Shown: positions 23,927-36,036, numbered from the stretch's first letter. The stretch is 64,000 nucleotides of DNA from Gymnopilus junonius (GCA_015501075.1 JADNYJ010000129.1:55460-119459); one strand, 5' to 3'. Program-made: numbers and translations. Notes: generated by a model not told the origin, from the letters alone.

Positions 23927-24573
23927 ATGTATTCTCCAGCGTTGGTCCTGATTTCCGCCCTCTCAGTTTCAGTCTGGTCGTTGGGCGCTGCTGCTGCACC
24001 TCTTCCGTATCATGTTCGAAGTCTCTCTGTGCGTCATACAACACTCTGCCTGCAGAAACCGTTATTCTCATTATATTGATCATTCAGGTCAGGTCATTTG
24101 TTGACAACGATTCGGGCATCCAATCACGGATGGTGAATGATATTAACATTCTCGAACAGCGGGAAGGAGAATTTGAGGCTGCTGCTGCTGCTTCTTCCGA
24201 GCCACCCTCCTCAGACGTGAGTCCTCCGGATTTCTTAATAATAATGAATTGAACTCTAATTATACAACTTCCGTGGTACAGTCCCCTCCTCCGCAACCCA
24301 AGCATCCCAAACATCACCATTACACAGTCCAATCGTTGAACGCCTACTTGTCAACCCATAGCGGTCACCACCACCACCATGACGCAACCAAAATCTGGAA
24401 GCGAAAGCACCTACTACTCCAGGTGCGGACACAACCCATGCTGCTGCTGCACAGGAACACCCTCCTGCAGGCGCAGAACTACAAGCGAATCGGCCTTGGC
24501 AGCACCAGCAACGGAAGCAGCCCCAGCTCCAGTGACCGAGGCAGCTGCACCTGCGGATGTACCCCCGTTATGA
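23927..24573 (+). CDS. small secreted Ala/Pro/His-rich protein
   Basis: The start MYSPALVLISALSVSVWSLG followed by AAAAPLPYHVRSLS is a classical signal peptide with a likely cleavage after the Ala run. Splicing out an intron with acceptor CATTCAG gives VRSFVDNDSGIQSRMVNDIN and QREGEFEAAAAASSEPPSSD. A second intron (GTGAGT to GGTACAG) leads to SPPPQPKHPKHHHYTVQS and a His run HHHHHD. After that, protein-like sequence changes frame twice (near 24395 and 24490), ending TEAAAPADVPPL with a stop at 24571-24573. Without the shifts the frame ends at 24608. The function is unknown. Exact C-terminus uncertain. Confidence 0.5.
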
Positions 24574-24763
24574 GGAGGTACGCGGAGATACTTCATCTCG
24601 ACCAATAGAGTACCCTAACAAACCACTCTGCTTTTCAGAGCCTTCCACTGGGACGACATGGAAGATCTGGATTAATCCAATTTCATCCTACTTTACACTA
24701 GGTATCAATGTCATATGTAGGCGGAATATCAAAGTTCTGAAAAAAAAGGCCCAAGTACATTTA

Positions 24764-26706
24764 TCAGAGTCCGAGAATCCTTCCCTTCTCAGACGTTGCA
24801 ACTTCATACTCCAGCACCAGATTAATCTTCTTCTGCGCCGGCACATCACATACCCAATCCAGATGTCCATCCTCACCCAAGCCTGCCACATCGACATCTG
24901 GATCGTCAGCTCCATTCCACTGCGCGATAACGCCTTCCGCAACATTCACGGCGGCGGGCACGACCGCAACCTTAGTGGTGGTGGTGGTCAAATTAGGTGC
25001 GGGAATCGCAAGCGCAGGACTAAGAAGATGGACGGTGATATTCGCATCGTCCGAGACAGGGATATTATCTGTGATCCGGAGCCCTTCAACGTTGATGGGC
25101 TTGGTGTTGTGGATAGTGATGCGTTGCGAGTAGGTGTGTTTCATGGACTTATGATAGAACCCTGTTTCGGCGACTTTGTTCGTCTGCGGGTGGTAAATCA
25201 CACGAATGGTAGGATCGACGCTGGAAGTAGATAGCTTTAGAATGAGGGACGAGGGTAAAGACATGCTGAAAGGAGACATACCCTAAATGAGTCTTGAAAG
25301 TCTCTCCTGGGCTTACATCGGAAACCTCAGAGCAAGCAATAAAACACTGATCCACGTAGACGCTGCTCTCTCCGGTAAGAAGAGTAAATTCTGATGTATT
25401 CATTATAGTCGCCTGAAACAGCCGGCCATAATCATAAGCAACGAAAGCAACTAAAAGTCGAAAATACTTACCTCCAAAAATACACGAGTATCAAGCTTGG
25501 GTACACAAGTCCATGCCATCTTAACAGGCAGCTCCAGTTCCGCAATGACCACATTACGTTCCTCATCATCACTAGGTACCGTAGTCAACCCAGGCAGCTG
25601 GAACGTCGCATTCACATACCCCTCCGAGTCGACGGTAGCCGTGAGTGGTTTAATGAACGTCTCGCTGGGATCGGTCATGGCTTTACGGGCCGCCTTTCCG
25701 CCTACAGTAGGACGTCGTTTCTGGGTGTGACTAACATGCCAGATGTTGAGCGAGGGAGGCTCCAAGCCAAAGGTGGGCTGCGCGGTCTCTAGTAAGATGG
25801 GAATGTCATTCCATGCCTTAGAGAGCTCAGTGAGCCAAAGAGGATGCAGCATTTCGAATTGAAGCTCACCTCGCCTGTTTGCTGACTAATCCCCGCTTTA
25901 TAAACCAGCTGCACCGTGCGTTCTTTATTTTCCATGTCGACACGGATATCGTATGCAGCTCGCCAATGGGCTTGAGAGACAGCTAGAAGAACAGATGGAT
26001 CAGAAAGAGGGTCCAAATTGCCAGAAAGACCAATTGATTACCATAAAGCAAATTCACTTTCAATTCAGCTGGATCGGCAGCATACAGGTCGATGGCAACA
26101 ACAGTCCGCAGCTTCTTATTCCCAACGCTGGCTCCGAGCCTCTTCCTCTCAACCTCAATTTGCTTCTCGATCGCCTCAAGCTCCTCTTCCAGGTCGAACA
26201 TCTTACTGTCCCACTTGTCCTCGGTGGTGTCATAGATATCCATCGCCTCTCCCAACTTGGAAATATCAAGGTGCTCGACGGAAATATTGCCCATGTACTG
26301 GTCAATAGAGCCGATGGCCTTCTTGCAGCGTTCTAGGGCATGCTTGGCTTTCGCCTCCTTGATCTTGAGCTCCTTCAGCAGGGGTGACGTCTCGTCCGGC
26401 GTTCGGACCTTGTCCTTGAATGCAGTCACGCCTTGGATGAGGGCAGCACCTCGACCTTCCACACTGCAATCAGGAGTGACAGTCAGTATCTGCGTACGAT
26501 GTGTGTAAGAGTACTCAAGCATACCGTAAAGATTCGTAATCCATGACATTAGGCAGGGACGAGATGGTAAGCTTAGTCTGCCCAGCGGCGACATTAATCG
26601 TATACGACCGAGTGACGCGAGCCAAGTCCTGGTACAAGTTGACGTGCGTAATAGTGCCATCACGAGTCGAATCGAGGGCTAGAGTATGGATTTCTGTTGT
26701 CACCAT
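24764..26706 (-). CDS. DUF4139 domain protein (mucoidy inhibitor A-like)
   Basis: The gene starts MVTTEIHTLALDSTRDG at 26706. The N-terminal DUF4140-like part reads ITHVNLYQDLARVTRSY and TKLTISSLPNVMDYESLRVEGRG. A long charged coiled coil follows (LLKELKIKEAKAKHALERC to LEEELEAIEKQIEVERKRL), as usual between the two domains of this family. The DUF4139 part starts SQAHWRAAYDIRVDMENKER and continues with TFGLEPPSLNIWHVSH and VLEYEVATSEKGRILGL before the stop at 24764-24766. Members are widespread in fungi and bacteria and biochemically uncharacterised. No frame damage was seen. The domain order and the coiled coil make the family call secure, while the function remains unknown. Confidence 0.85.
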
Positions 26707-27765
26707 TGTGGAAAGGTACAGCGATGGTGGTGGATTGGATAAAACAACTGATGTCCCCGCTTTTGATACGACGACGGCTTTTATGTCCGTGAAAAATCGG
26801 AGCCGCGCATCTACCTGTGGGAACGATTGAGCTAGTGGACTGCAGCGACATCCTGGGTGAGGACCTGGACCGTCCTGTTCCCATGAATTTTGCACGACAT
26901 GCTGGGGCTAATGGACGAGCTGAGATTCGGCATGAGAGTCGACTGCATAGAACAATGAGCTCCATATTCGCTCACTCCGTCCAAAAGTTGTCCTGGACCT
27001 TGAAGGGAAAAGTCCATGAGTCCTGGGTGTTGACGGGTCGACGGCATTGTGTCGGGCTTGTGACTCATGCTGACATGGACAGTGGATATAGCACGTGGGA
27101 GCAGCGTAAAGGGCGAAAGTCGAGGTGGAGGCCTCTATAGCTAGATTAATCTCGCAGGCTGCAGGCGAGCAATGGGTAGACGAAATTTGCAGGGCATTAT
27201 AAATGCTTATATTTCCACTGAAAAAGAGGAAAAATGCAAAAGATATGAACAAATGAACATATGTATACAAGACCGTTTAACCTCTTACCTTGAGGACGAT
27301 CCTACTACTTGGTTCTCATCGGTGTCCAAGCGTGCTAGACTTTTGTCGATCGTCCAGATTCAGGAAACGCAAAGTCGAAAAGGCGAATGATGAATAAGAT
27401 TTTAAGCTGTGAGCGCTACTGATACTCATGAGCAACCTGAGGCGTTCTTCTCCGTGTATTGTGGCCCACAGGGTGCTCGGCGCCGTTCCAAATGTTGAGC
27501 AGGTGTCGAACAAAGCAGCAAGATAGAAAAGAAACTCCGATAGAAAATTGGTCCTCGAAATAAAGCTCCGCTAGAAATGTTACTGCTGTACATACATACT
27601 CTAAGTAACTAACTCTTGACTTCAACTTTCTTTAACCACTCAATTGCAACGTACAGGAAAAGTCTGGCTTATACATAAATCCAACCCCACTCGAATTCGA
27701 TCCTTATTACACTAGTTGAGCACGTAAGTTGTCTATTTACTTGTAATACATAATTTAATTAACTT
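26707..27765. other. intergenic, no gene recognised
   Basis: Overlapping open frames occur on both strands around 26815-27140 with no recognisable domain or supporting splice sites. It probably contains the promoter of the DUF4139 gene. Confidence 0.4.
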
Positions 27766-28410
27766 TCACTCACCTTTCTCGAAATGCCAGAGTTGATTCG
27801 TCCCATTCGACTGACTCCAGAGTGTTATGGGCCTCCCAGAAGTTTTATTTCCGTGATCAGACAGATCAAGGTTCTGATTTGTGTCCGGAACCAGAATAAT
27901 TGCATACAAGTGGTCAGTCGAATGCCCCTCACGAATTGTTAGTAACGAGTGCTTCTGCCAGCACACATACCGAGCATGAATGCCATCCTTTCACCAGATA
28001 TGCCATAAGAATGACTGGAGGATGCAACCACTTTCGTTCCATCCAGAGCTCTCCCTCGATGCTTAGGTATTTTTGCTGGCCATGTTCTTGATGTACCATC
28101 CCTTAGCTTGCCAATTTCGACTTCCCACTGTCCCATAAGCGAACCTGCTGGCTTTAATAGCACTTCGCATATGTATTCAGTTAGTAAGCTTACCTTTGAT
28201 CACTCCCCTTGTGCTTGGGCCATCCTATAACTTTCGATTTCGAAGAACAAGTGAACATTATTGGATAAAGGAATAGCAGTAGATCAAAAAATAGCACTCA
28301 CTGCTCTTGTCATCTCCGGCAGAAAGGCCAATTACCGTCTCCTCTTTATCGTTTTTTATGTAGTACTGAGCTCCCGATTTAATCCATTGACCGAGTTTAG
28401 TGCAACAACT
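27766..28410 (-). pseudogene. ricin-B-type lectin pseudogene (lectin 1)
   Basis: Minus-strand fragments match the single beta-trefoil lectins at 45.4 and 46.6 kb. The head segment is SGAQYYIKNDKEETVIGLSA, the middle DGTKVVASSSHSYGISGERM, and the tail NLDLSDHGNKTSGRPITLW ends with NQLWHFEKGE. The head has no in-frame ATG, and stops lie upstream. The middle changes frame at least twice within about 60 bases (near 28065 and 28045). Several lesions in a short gene argue for real decay rather than one sequencing slip. Such lectins bind sugars, typically galactose-type, and in mushrooms are often defence or storage proteins. Confidence 0.6.
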
Positions 28411-29028
28411 AATTCAAGCAGCAAAATCGAAGACGACTGACGATGTATGGCTCCAAGAACCAAATTCCAGGAGGTGCTTATATACGTCTACAGTCTCTTT
28501 TCCTGCCAGACGTCAGCAATTGTGCAAGAAGTAACTCTGCCACTAATTTCCAGGAACTTAAGGCACCTGTGTCCGGATACGTCTACTAAGTTAGAGATTT
28601 TGACATCGGAAGCGCATACACCCCGGCAGCTCGTCGAATAATATTATTCAAAGGTACGAAGAAAGTACGACTTTCAAAACACACGCCGCTCATACAGGGT
28701 AATAAAGCGTCCAGTCATTCATTTGACTGTAAGGAAATGTAGGTTATCATTTCAATTCCTTAAAATTTGAGCAAAATCGAACTCCCAATCCCAGCATGGG
28801 TTTCTCCTCTCTCTATACCTGTTGAAATAGGTCTGAGCATTACCGGTGTCCCAGGAGTCGTATTTCCACAGGAATTAGAAACTCCGGCGGTTGCATTTTT
28901 AAGTTTGGCGTTATCCCCCGGTATTATTCGAATAAAAAGCCAGGAATGTAGAGTACGGAAAATTCAAATATCTCGTTAATATAATGCTACTCATGCTGGT
29001 CGATCTAATTATTAAGATGACTATGAAA
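28411..29028. other. intergenic
   Basis: AT-rich sequence with one unremarkable 70-codon frame at 28767-28979. No family, RNA or repeat recognised. Confidence 0.4.
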
Positions 29029-30381
29029 CTAGCCGGGTGGTTTTTCAAGCTGTCCCACCAGTCGGAGGCTCAATGTTCCATCGTCTGAAATATAGGAGCT
29101 GTCACTGCGAAAGAATTAGCGTTCATTACGACAGTAGAAGAAAATTTCATGTTACGCATATTGCAGGCTAGAAAACGCAGGTGTTTTATCCAACGAAACT
29201 ATACCCGATGAATCCTCAGTGAACTCGGTTGCAATAGGACCGTACCAGCTGCCTCGCATGGGCACGGAAGGAGGTACGTTGGAAGAGTCTAGCAAGGGCA
29301 ATGTTGGTTTGAGCGCAGAGAAAGTGAAACAAAAAATGGTTCAGGTTTACGCTTACCTTCGGCCTGTGAAGTGGGCGCATTTTCGCATGCTTCGCTAGAT
29401 GGCTTGATTATCTCGAGACGGCCGTTAAACCTGGTTGGCGCACTCGTTGCGTCAATTGCAACGTTGCGCACCATGCGCACATAGGAATAGAACTCGAATA
29501 ACTTCTCTTTCTGTAGCACAGAGTTAAGAGCCATATTCGGTCTGAGAGTAGAAGAAAGGCATTATGAGTAAAACAAGATAAAAATATAAAAATAGAAGCA
29601 ACAAAAATTCAAAGTAATACTGACTTCGAACGACAAATTCAGCCCCAACCTCCTTGTCAATACCATTCCTTATGGAACCGGAAAACCTCAATAACGACGC
29701 TGAAAGCGTTACCTTACTTTCATCCCCGTATACGGTGCTCAGAGCACCCTTAAAGAATTATAGTGCAGCATTTACTCTGCACCCGATATGAAAGGGAACC
29801 TGGTTCTTTGTTGACCAAAAATTCTGAATGCATCTTGATTGGACGTGGAGAGGCAAGCTAGGCGAAGTTCAGATGAAGTACTGACCAGCTGATAACCATT
29901 GCATGGTAGAAAAGAGAATAGCATGTACAGGATGTCGCATAATGCTTCTCTGTCGAAATCGGTGCAGTTTTTTCTGGTTGATTTGGAAAAAGACAGCTTG
30001 AGGATGGCCCAATAAAGCGGTGAATGCCCCTCGATGTATTGATCTTGCAGTATACTGTTTTTCAGCGCACGCATCTTCACAGCTACATAGTATGGCCTCG
30101 ACAGATTCCGCTGTAGTGTGCTTAATCTGAGTGCTGCTCGGATTATTACCAGAGCCAGCGGGCTCCAACTCCATATCGATGATCATCTGACGCAAACGAG
30201 AGCGCACGTTATTCTTGGTCTTACGCCGGGACGTAAAGGGCTTCCATGGGACCCAAATCGAAGAAGAACCTGAAGCCCGAGCGGAGGTGGGAAGAGAAGG
30301 TCGCGCCTTTGATTCGCTTTCGTTGCCAGAAGTGCGAACTTCATACGGTGGGGGGTCAACTGAGTTCTGCTTGGAAACCAT
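29029..30381 (-). pseudogene. PPxY-family locus A, decayed
   Basis: It starts MVSKQNSVDPPPYEVRTSG, nearly the same as locus C, and keeps the conserved block NNVRSRLRQMIIDMELEP and SVEAILCSCEDACAEK. There a deletion of roughly 20 bases relative to the paralogues shifts the frame. The continuation QDQYIEGHSPLYWAILKL lies in another frame and ends in a stop right after FPFISGAE (29772). Further small indels follow near 29690. The last exons are still visible: ARFNGRLEIIKPSSEA-like sequence near 29420, and a tail reading GTLSLRLVGQLEKPPG before a stop at 29029-29031. Exon order matches loci B-D. Multiple independent lesions indicate a true pseudogene. Confidence 0.75.
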
Positions 30382-30845
30382 ATGATGTGAAGTATCTAGG
30401 CAAGTCCTAGGCTCCCTGATCAAGTGTCGATATGATAGAAAAGAAACCACGCCAATGGCAGGCAGAGAAGAGGAGAGAGACACTGGATCTCCCTTACGTA
30501 GAGTGGTTCAGACAGTGAATATAAGACACCAATCGCAGTGACAAGCAGAGTCGCATATGGAACTGGAGATCATGACGTAGATCTATCGATGCGCATACCG
30601 GGCACTGGATACAATAAAATACATGCCCAAATGACGGTACTCGTCTAGCGTAGGTGGTGGGGATATGAACTTCAAGATGCAAGCAAAAGAGTCGGGACCG
30701 TCGCGCACTACTAGAACCAGACTAGAACATTGGTTTAAAAATAGCCCAACTCTAAACGGATTTCAAGAATCCAAGCATTTTTCCTTGATTTCTCCAAGTT
30801 CTCATTACTCTTCCGACCTGGTAGCCAAAGCGATGCAAGAAAACC

Positions 30846-31600
30846 TCAAATCTCCACCCGCCTGCTTTCAATGTCGATCAACCTTCCCAAACCTAACTTC
30901 AAAGCCGTCTCACTGAGCGCATCCTCGTCCTCGGCCAGTTGACCTCTGTCCAAAGGACCCTTTCTCGAGCCTTCCAACTCCCATAGATGCCCGTCCTTGG
31001 CTTTGACGAAAGCCACAAAATGTTGCCCAAGACGTTCGGCGCCTTGTACGTCTGGTGCGATCGTATCGCCCAGCTTGGCTGCTTCTTCGTGTGCGGCCTC
31101 AAGAGGATCTGAGTTGTAGAGCACGTCCGCTCTTTCGGTCATTTTAAGGGGTATAGAGTCTTTCAGAATTCTCTCAAGGTCGCTCCCTGGGGCGATCTTC
31201 TGCACTACCTCGGGGTTATTGAACAAACAATGAAGCAGTCCAATCGAGCCACAGGCGTGGTCGATAGTTTGTTTGAACCATACCACGGGTTCCTGAGGAC
31301 CTGATTTGTCGTAGATCCCTTTAGGATTGTCCTCTTCCTCACGGGATTTTTCCATGTGGGTGTTAACGGTATAATTACCAGTAAGGCATAGACGGGGCGA
31401 GGGATGTGAGAGAGCAGATCAGAGTCATAAAGAGAATAAACGTCATAGAATGCGAGCTCCTTGGAGAGTCCTAGTTTATATGCCAGGTGGTTCATCACCT
31501 CGGGGTTGTTCTCTAGGTATTATTGGCAAGTTTAACAACTTCGACAGGAGATAAACATCGCGTGCCTACCGAGGACTGTAAAAGTCTTTCTTGTTGTCAT
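30846..31600 (-). CDS. ubiquitin carboxyl-terminal hydrolase (UCH, peptidase C12)
   Basis: This is a small deubiquitinase that trims adducts from the ubiquitin C-terminus. Translation starts MTTRKTFTVL at 31600 and splices in phase to ENNPEVMNHLAYKLGLSKEL, the usual N-terminal UCH sequence, then FYDVYSLYDSDLLSHIPRPV. The active-site Cys is in QTIDHACGSIGLLHCL, with the oxyanion Gln upstream in the conserved strand. The catalytic His is in GQHFVAFVKAKDGHLWELEG. In the well-studied UCHs the third triad residue is the Asp of a YELDG motif; here it reads WELEG, a conservative Glu. The end LGLGRLIDIESRRVEI fits a single-domain UCH of about 230 residues. It is intact. Confidence 0.9.
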
Positions 31601-32301
31601 ATTGAATATAGTTTTCTCCCAAGTACAGGCCAAGTAAGCGTTCGACAGTGTATGTCTGCGTGAGAGTCATTACCCCTCGGGCCTCGGTTCCGCGACGCGA
31701 TGATTGACGCTATTTGCTCTAATTTGTTCCGGAAGCCATCGAGTTGCGACGATCGGAGTTTCCAGGACGACAGGCGGCAAGCGCCGGCGTGGTTCTACGA
31801 AATGTATCCGGCGTCATCACGCCTGCGCCGTGGTTATCGACTGCTGGAGGGCTGGAGCATCTCTTTCCCTACCACCACCTCCTACATAATACGACAACCT
31901 CGGAGGGGCGGGAAAGGACTCCCAATACTTTTCTCGAGTCGTAAATTGCCTCAAAGTTGTCCTTTCGCAGAGGAAAAGAATCCGGGCTGAACCAGGCTGC
32001 AGAGATAGACCTGGAAACTTTCTGAAACGTTTCCTGTTTTCTTTCTCCTTACTGTACGCCGACAACTAAACCGAGGTAAGTAGAAGCTGTTCATTCTTTT
32101 CATTATCCCTGTTGCTTATGCAGCTGTTTAGTCCTACGCGGATCGTTGATTTTTGCCGTGCATAAGGAATTTTCGTCCATCAGGGCTATCAACAAAGTAT
32201 TGTGTGGCTACTCTTCTATCCTCATCTTCCAGCCAGTCTTCTGACAACAACATCTACGCAGAGCTAATTGTCTACTCTGGTGGCGGCCACTTGAATTCAA
32301 G
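31601..32301. promoter_or_regulatory. bidirectional promoter region between UCH and GT15 genes
   Basis: The two genes are divergently transcribed from this 0.7 kb stretch. The three overlapping frames at 31700-31990 have no recognisable domain and are probably fortuitous. Confidence 0.4.
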
Positions 32302-34432
32302 ATGAACATGAGTCTACCAGTGCGATACATCATCATCGTCCTATTCCTAATCGTACGTCCTCTCTTTCCTCGTCTCTTTTATGAAATATCTCACACTGTT
32401 TCCCAGATATCTATCCACTACATTGTCAGCTTCACCCATGAGCCCTACGGCCGTGCAACATCACTATCCAACATCAAATCCAAAATCCTTCCCTCCAAGT
32501 TCGGCACCCCTGCATCCGACACCCTAGAAAACTTCCGCCCTCACTCGCCTACAGCGGATGATCTAGCAGAATTGGCTGCTGGACGAAGGGCCAACGCTTC
32601 GTTTGTTATTCTGGCGAGGAACTCGGATTTGTCAGGGACTGTGAGGAGCATCAGGGAGATCGAGGATAGGTTTAACAGGCGGTACAACTATCCGTATGTA
32701 CTGCTCAACGAGGTCCCATTTACCGAGGATTTTATGAGGTACAGCTACCTTGCATCTCCATTTTTCTTCATTTGAACTAATTCATGTCGTCTTCCCTCCC
32801 TCCTTAACCCCCTTCTATCTATCATCTCGAACTGCAGCCGCATCTCCGTGCTAACATCTGCCAAAGTTGAATTTGGACTGATCCCAAAAGAACACTGGTA
32901 CCAACCCGACTCGATAGACGAGGACAAAGCGCGAGCGGGTCGGGAAAAGATGGAACACGACAACATCATCTACGGAGGGAGCGTGTCGTATCGGAATATG
33001 TGCCGATTCAATTCAGGAGTGAGTTTACGTTTACGTTGGATGCCTATCGTTGCTCGCTGTTCTGTTCCGAGGCAGTGGTGGACGTGAAACGTTGATTACT
33101 GATGATGCTCTATTTTCTAGTTCTTCTTCCGGCATCCTCTGATGGAAAAGTATAGGTGGTATTGGCGTATCGAGTGAGTTGCTCTTTCTCTTTCTCTCTG
33201 TATCTTTATTTTTTCCTTGGCGCGGTCATACCTGCCCATTTCCATGAATTGCCAGTGTCATTTGTTACTGTCATGATTGACGACGGGCTTGTCTGCCCTT
33301 GTTCTATTCTCGTCTTTGACGTGGAGATGGAAATATTCGCGTGGAGTGGGAAGTGCCTATGTCAGCCCAGCTTGCTCAGATGCTCAGGCCTATTTTGCGC
33401 CGCTTGGCGGTGTCGAGACGTTTCTCCCAAAGGGATCGCATAGCTGAATGAATTTTATTTATATCCTTTCTTTTTTCTTAACTGCTTTATTCTTTCTATC
33501 TAACCTGTTTGCTTATCCTTAACTTATGAAGGCCTGACGTGCACTTCCACTGTGACATCCAGTACGATCCGTTCGTGTACATGGAGGACCATAACAAGGT
33601 TTATTGTAAGTACCCTATCGTCTGCCCTTCACAACAATTTCTCAACGATGCCTTTCAGCTTTCACGATAACCATGTACGAATATGAGGCGACGATACCCA
33701 CCCTATGGGGGCATGTCATGGGTGCGTGTCTTTTATTCTCTATTCTTCCTATTTCTCAAATAAAAATTACTGACGATGCTTCCAAAAGACTTTGCCCGAC
33801 AGCACCCTGAGTTCATCGCGAAAGACAACTCGCTCAACTTCATGTCGCCAGACGGTGGAAATAAGTACAATCTTTGCCATTGTGCGTTTCCTTCCTCCTT
33901 TCTCATTTGTCCTTTTATTCCGAATCCAGCATGCTGATATACCGATCTTGTATACAGTCTGGAGTAACTTCGAGATTGCAGACATGGAGTTCTGGCGCGG
34001 GCCTGCTTACACCGCGTTCTTCAACTACTTGGACGAACAAGGAGGGTTCTATTACGAGGTACGTACCCATATTCCGTTATCTTAGAATACCCTCCTAAGC
34101 CTCTATTTCAGCGCTGGGGAGATGCCCCCGTACACTCTATCGCAGCCGCCCTCTTCGCCTCAAAAGACCAGATCCACTTCTTCGATGATATCGGGTACGA
34201 GCACAACCCATACACGCATTGTCCCAAAGGCAAAGGATTGTGGGCCAAGGGCAAATGTACATGCGATCCGTTGAAGAGCTTTGGTGGGTTATCCCTTCAT
34301 TTTTGTTGCGGACGCGATGGATGTTCATCTAACTTCTTTCTTTCTTTCCTCTTTCCTTGTGTAGATTATGATGGCTATTCGTGCATGTCCAAGTGGGACC
34401 GGTTTGTGGAAACGGGCGCGGGGCAACACTGA
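32302..34432 (+). CDS. GT15 alpha-1,2-mannosyltransferase (KRE2/MNT1/KTR type)
   Basis: A Golgi type II membrane enzyme transferring mannose from GDP-mannose to N- and O-glycans of secreted and wall proteins. MNMSLPVRYIIIVLFLI gives the short cytoplasmic tail and membrane anchor, interrupted by the first intron. The luminal domain begins NASFVILARNSDLSGTVRSI. Conserved GT15 segments follow in order: NYPYVLLNEVPFTEDF, WYQPDSIDEDKARAGREKM, YGGSVSYRNMCRFNSG, FFFRHPLMEKYRWYWRIEP, VHFHCDIQYDPF, GFTITMYEYEATIPTLW, and NLCHFWSNFEIADMEFWRG. The NFEIA Glu corresponds to the residue proposed as catalytic in yeast Kre2. The C-terminal part has [20 protein letters not shown] and GYEHNPYTHCPKGKG. Eight or more short introns split the gene. 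The protein ends FVETGAGQH and is intact. Confidence 0.9.
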
Positions 34433-34733
34433 GCATTGAGTTGGTGAACGCCGTCGCTGTGGGGTTGGGGTTGAGGTGGACGATGAAAGGATTCATTGCA
34501 CTATTTATTATATCCCCTCGACGGGGCTAATCATGATGATACTACATACATTCAACCAACATGCTGACAATGCCTCCTGAGCATATAGCGGACGCGTCGC
34601 GCCAGAATCAGGCGTCGTGCTATCGAGTATTTTAATTGATTATATACTGCGAATCTTACTGTAGTACTTCATCGTTCGTTGTATGAGTACGTACCTTGCA
34701 CATGTATTCTATTTCGATAACACTAGACAGAAC

Positions 34734-35825
34734 AGGACCCAGGGTAATGGTAGGGGAGCCCAGATGCCAATCCGGACAAAAATTGTTGAAAATTGGTCAA
34801 AAAGCCAGGTGCCGATCCGGACAAAATGGGTCGAAATCGGTCGTATAGCCTGATCGACCATCCGGACAAAACTCGTGAGCACGGTTGAGGGTCGGGTACC
34901 CTATCCGGACATATTCCCGGTTGGTGCATTGGTCAAATTTGGGCCTCCCATGTCGCACTTGAGTATCTTCATCTCATCGTAGCGCGTTCGAGTCCTCAAG
35001 ACTGTTAATATTTCTTGCGACTTTTAGGTGGTCTTTTTTACAGCTCAACCGTAATTGTAGTTTGCTTATGTTTTTAATAAAAAATGATTTGCCAGTGCAC
35101 ATCGCACTGGCACATATGCAACTCCTCCTCTGCACCCCTTTCGTCACATTGGCTTTATTCAACAACTTTTTTTCTCCGGCTGGAGTTGAAACACTACCAA
35201 TAATATGGAGGACCAGACCGAGGATGGCTCTTCAAGTCTTTCAGTACCGAAATCATGGTCGGGAATTTCGAGCTGTGACAGATGCCACTGTCATTTTTCA
35301 AACTAAGCAATTCCTCATCATACCTTCCTTCCAATTCCTCTGCCTTCTCGATGCCAAGATTCCAGACAATACCCTCAACGGCTCCTTTATCGAGATGCCT
35401 GATCTAGACCTAGAGTGCTTCAGAGCTTTGAAAGATGCCAATGAGCAGATAGTGGCTGCATTGAAACTTTCGAGGAAAAGGAAGGTTGAGGGGCTGGATC
35501 TTGAAGAGTAATGACATAGTATTTGATCATCTGGTACAGTACATACCCTAGATTCTCTCTAAAATACGTCTATCGCTACGTAGTTTGGTATTCTGATGCT
35601 CGTAGTACATTTTGCGACCACCCAGGCAAGTTTTCCCGCTCCAGGAGGCCGAATCCGGCGATCCGGACAAATTTTGGGCGAAATTTTGGCCATATCCCCC
35701 TATCCGGACAAATCTGGAAATTTTTTGGGTAGGCCAGGTGCCATCCGGACAAATTTGGGGGGGTCCTGTCCGGACAAAAAGGTCAATTTCGGGATCTGGC
35801 CTCCCCTACCATTACCCTGGGTCCT
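34734..35825. mobile_element. 1,092 bp DNA transposon with 25 bp TIRs and 8 bp TSD
   Basis: The terminal inverted repeats are exact over 25 bp (34734-34758 and 35801-35825, beginning AGGACCCAGGGTAATGG) and continue imperfectly for about 10 bp. The 8 bp sequence GACAGAAC flanks both sides (34726-34733 and 35826-35833) as the target-site duplication. An 8 bp duplication is the hallmark of hAT-type and some P-type elements. Each end carries four copies of TCCGGACA-A, all in the same orientation rather than mirrored. The only sizeable open frame (35062-35511) does not resemble a transposase, so the element is probably non-autonomous. Confidence 0.9.
35062..35511 (+). CDS. unrecognised ORF carried inside the transposon
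   Basis: A 149-codon frame between the two repeat-rich ends. The second half reads like an ordinary protein (REFRAVTDATVIFQTKQFLI, LDLECFRALKDANEQIVAAL, KLSRKRKVEGLDLEE) and no DDE or hAT motif is visible. It may be a fragment of a captured host gene or of a degraded transposase. Transcription is unknown. Confidence 0.3.
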   Translation: MLMFLIKNDLPVHIALAHMQLLLCTPFVTLALFNNFFSPAGVETLPIIWRTRPRMALQVFQYRNHGREFRAVTDATVIFQTKQFLIIPSFQFLCLLDAKIPDNTLNGSFIEMPDLDLECFRALKDANEQIVAALKLSRKRKVEGLDLEE

Positions 35826-36036
35826 GACAGAACTAACAAAGTCAGTGACTTTTTTTCTCCATATTTTCCTGCCATTTGGTTCTCACAGTATTTTCTTAGT
35901 CACGTGTATGTATGTATGCGCATTGTGAGGTGACAAATTCTGCTCATTTCTGAAAACTTTGTTGACTGGCGCCTCAATGTCCATCAGCTTCTCCACTATC
36001 ACATCGACACCTGGCTGGGATACCTCATTCTCTCCT

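Noticed and set aside
26817..27140. 107-codon plus ORF with an overlapping minus ORF
   Set aside because: Neither has a domain, signal peptide or splice support; their mutual overlap is typical of non-coding sequence.
31700..31990. Three overlapping plus-strand ORFs between UCH and GT15
   Set aside because: All three frames are open over the same GC-richer stretch and none resembles a protein; it is better read as a shared promoter.
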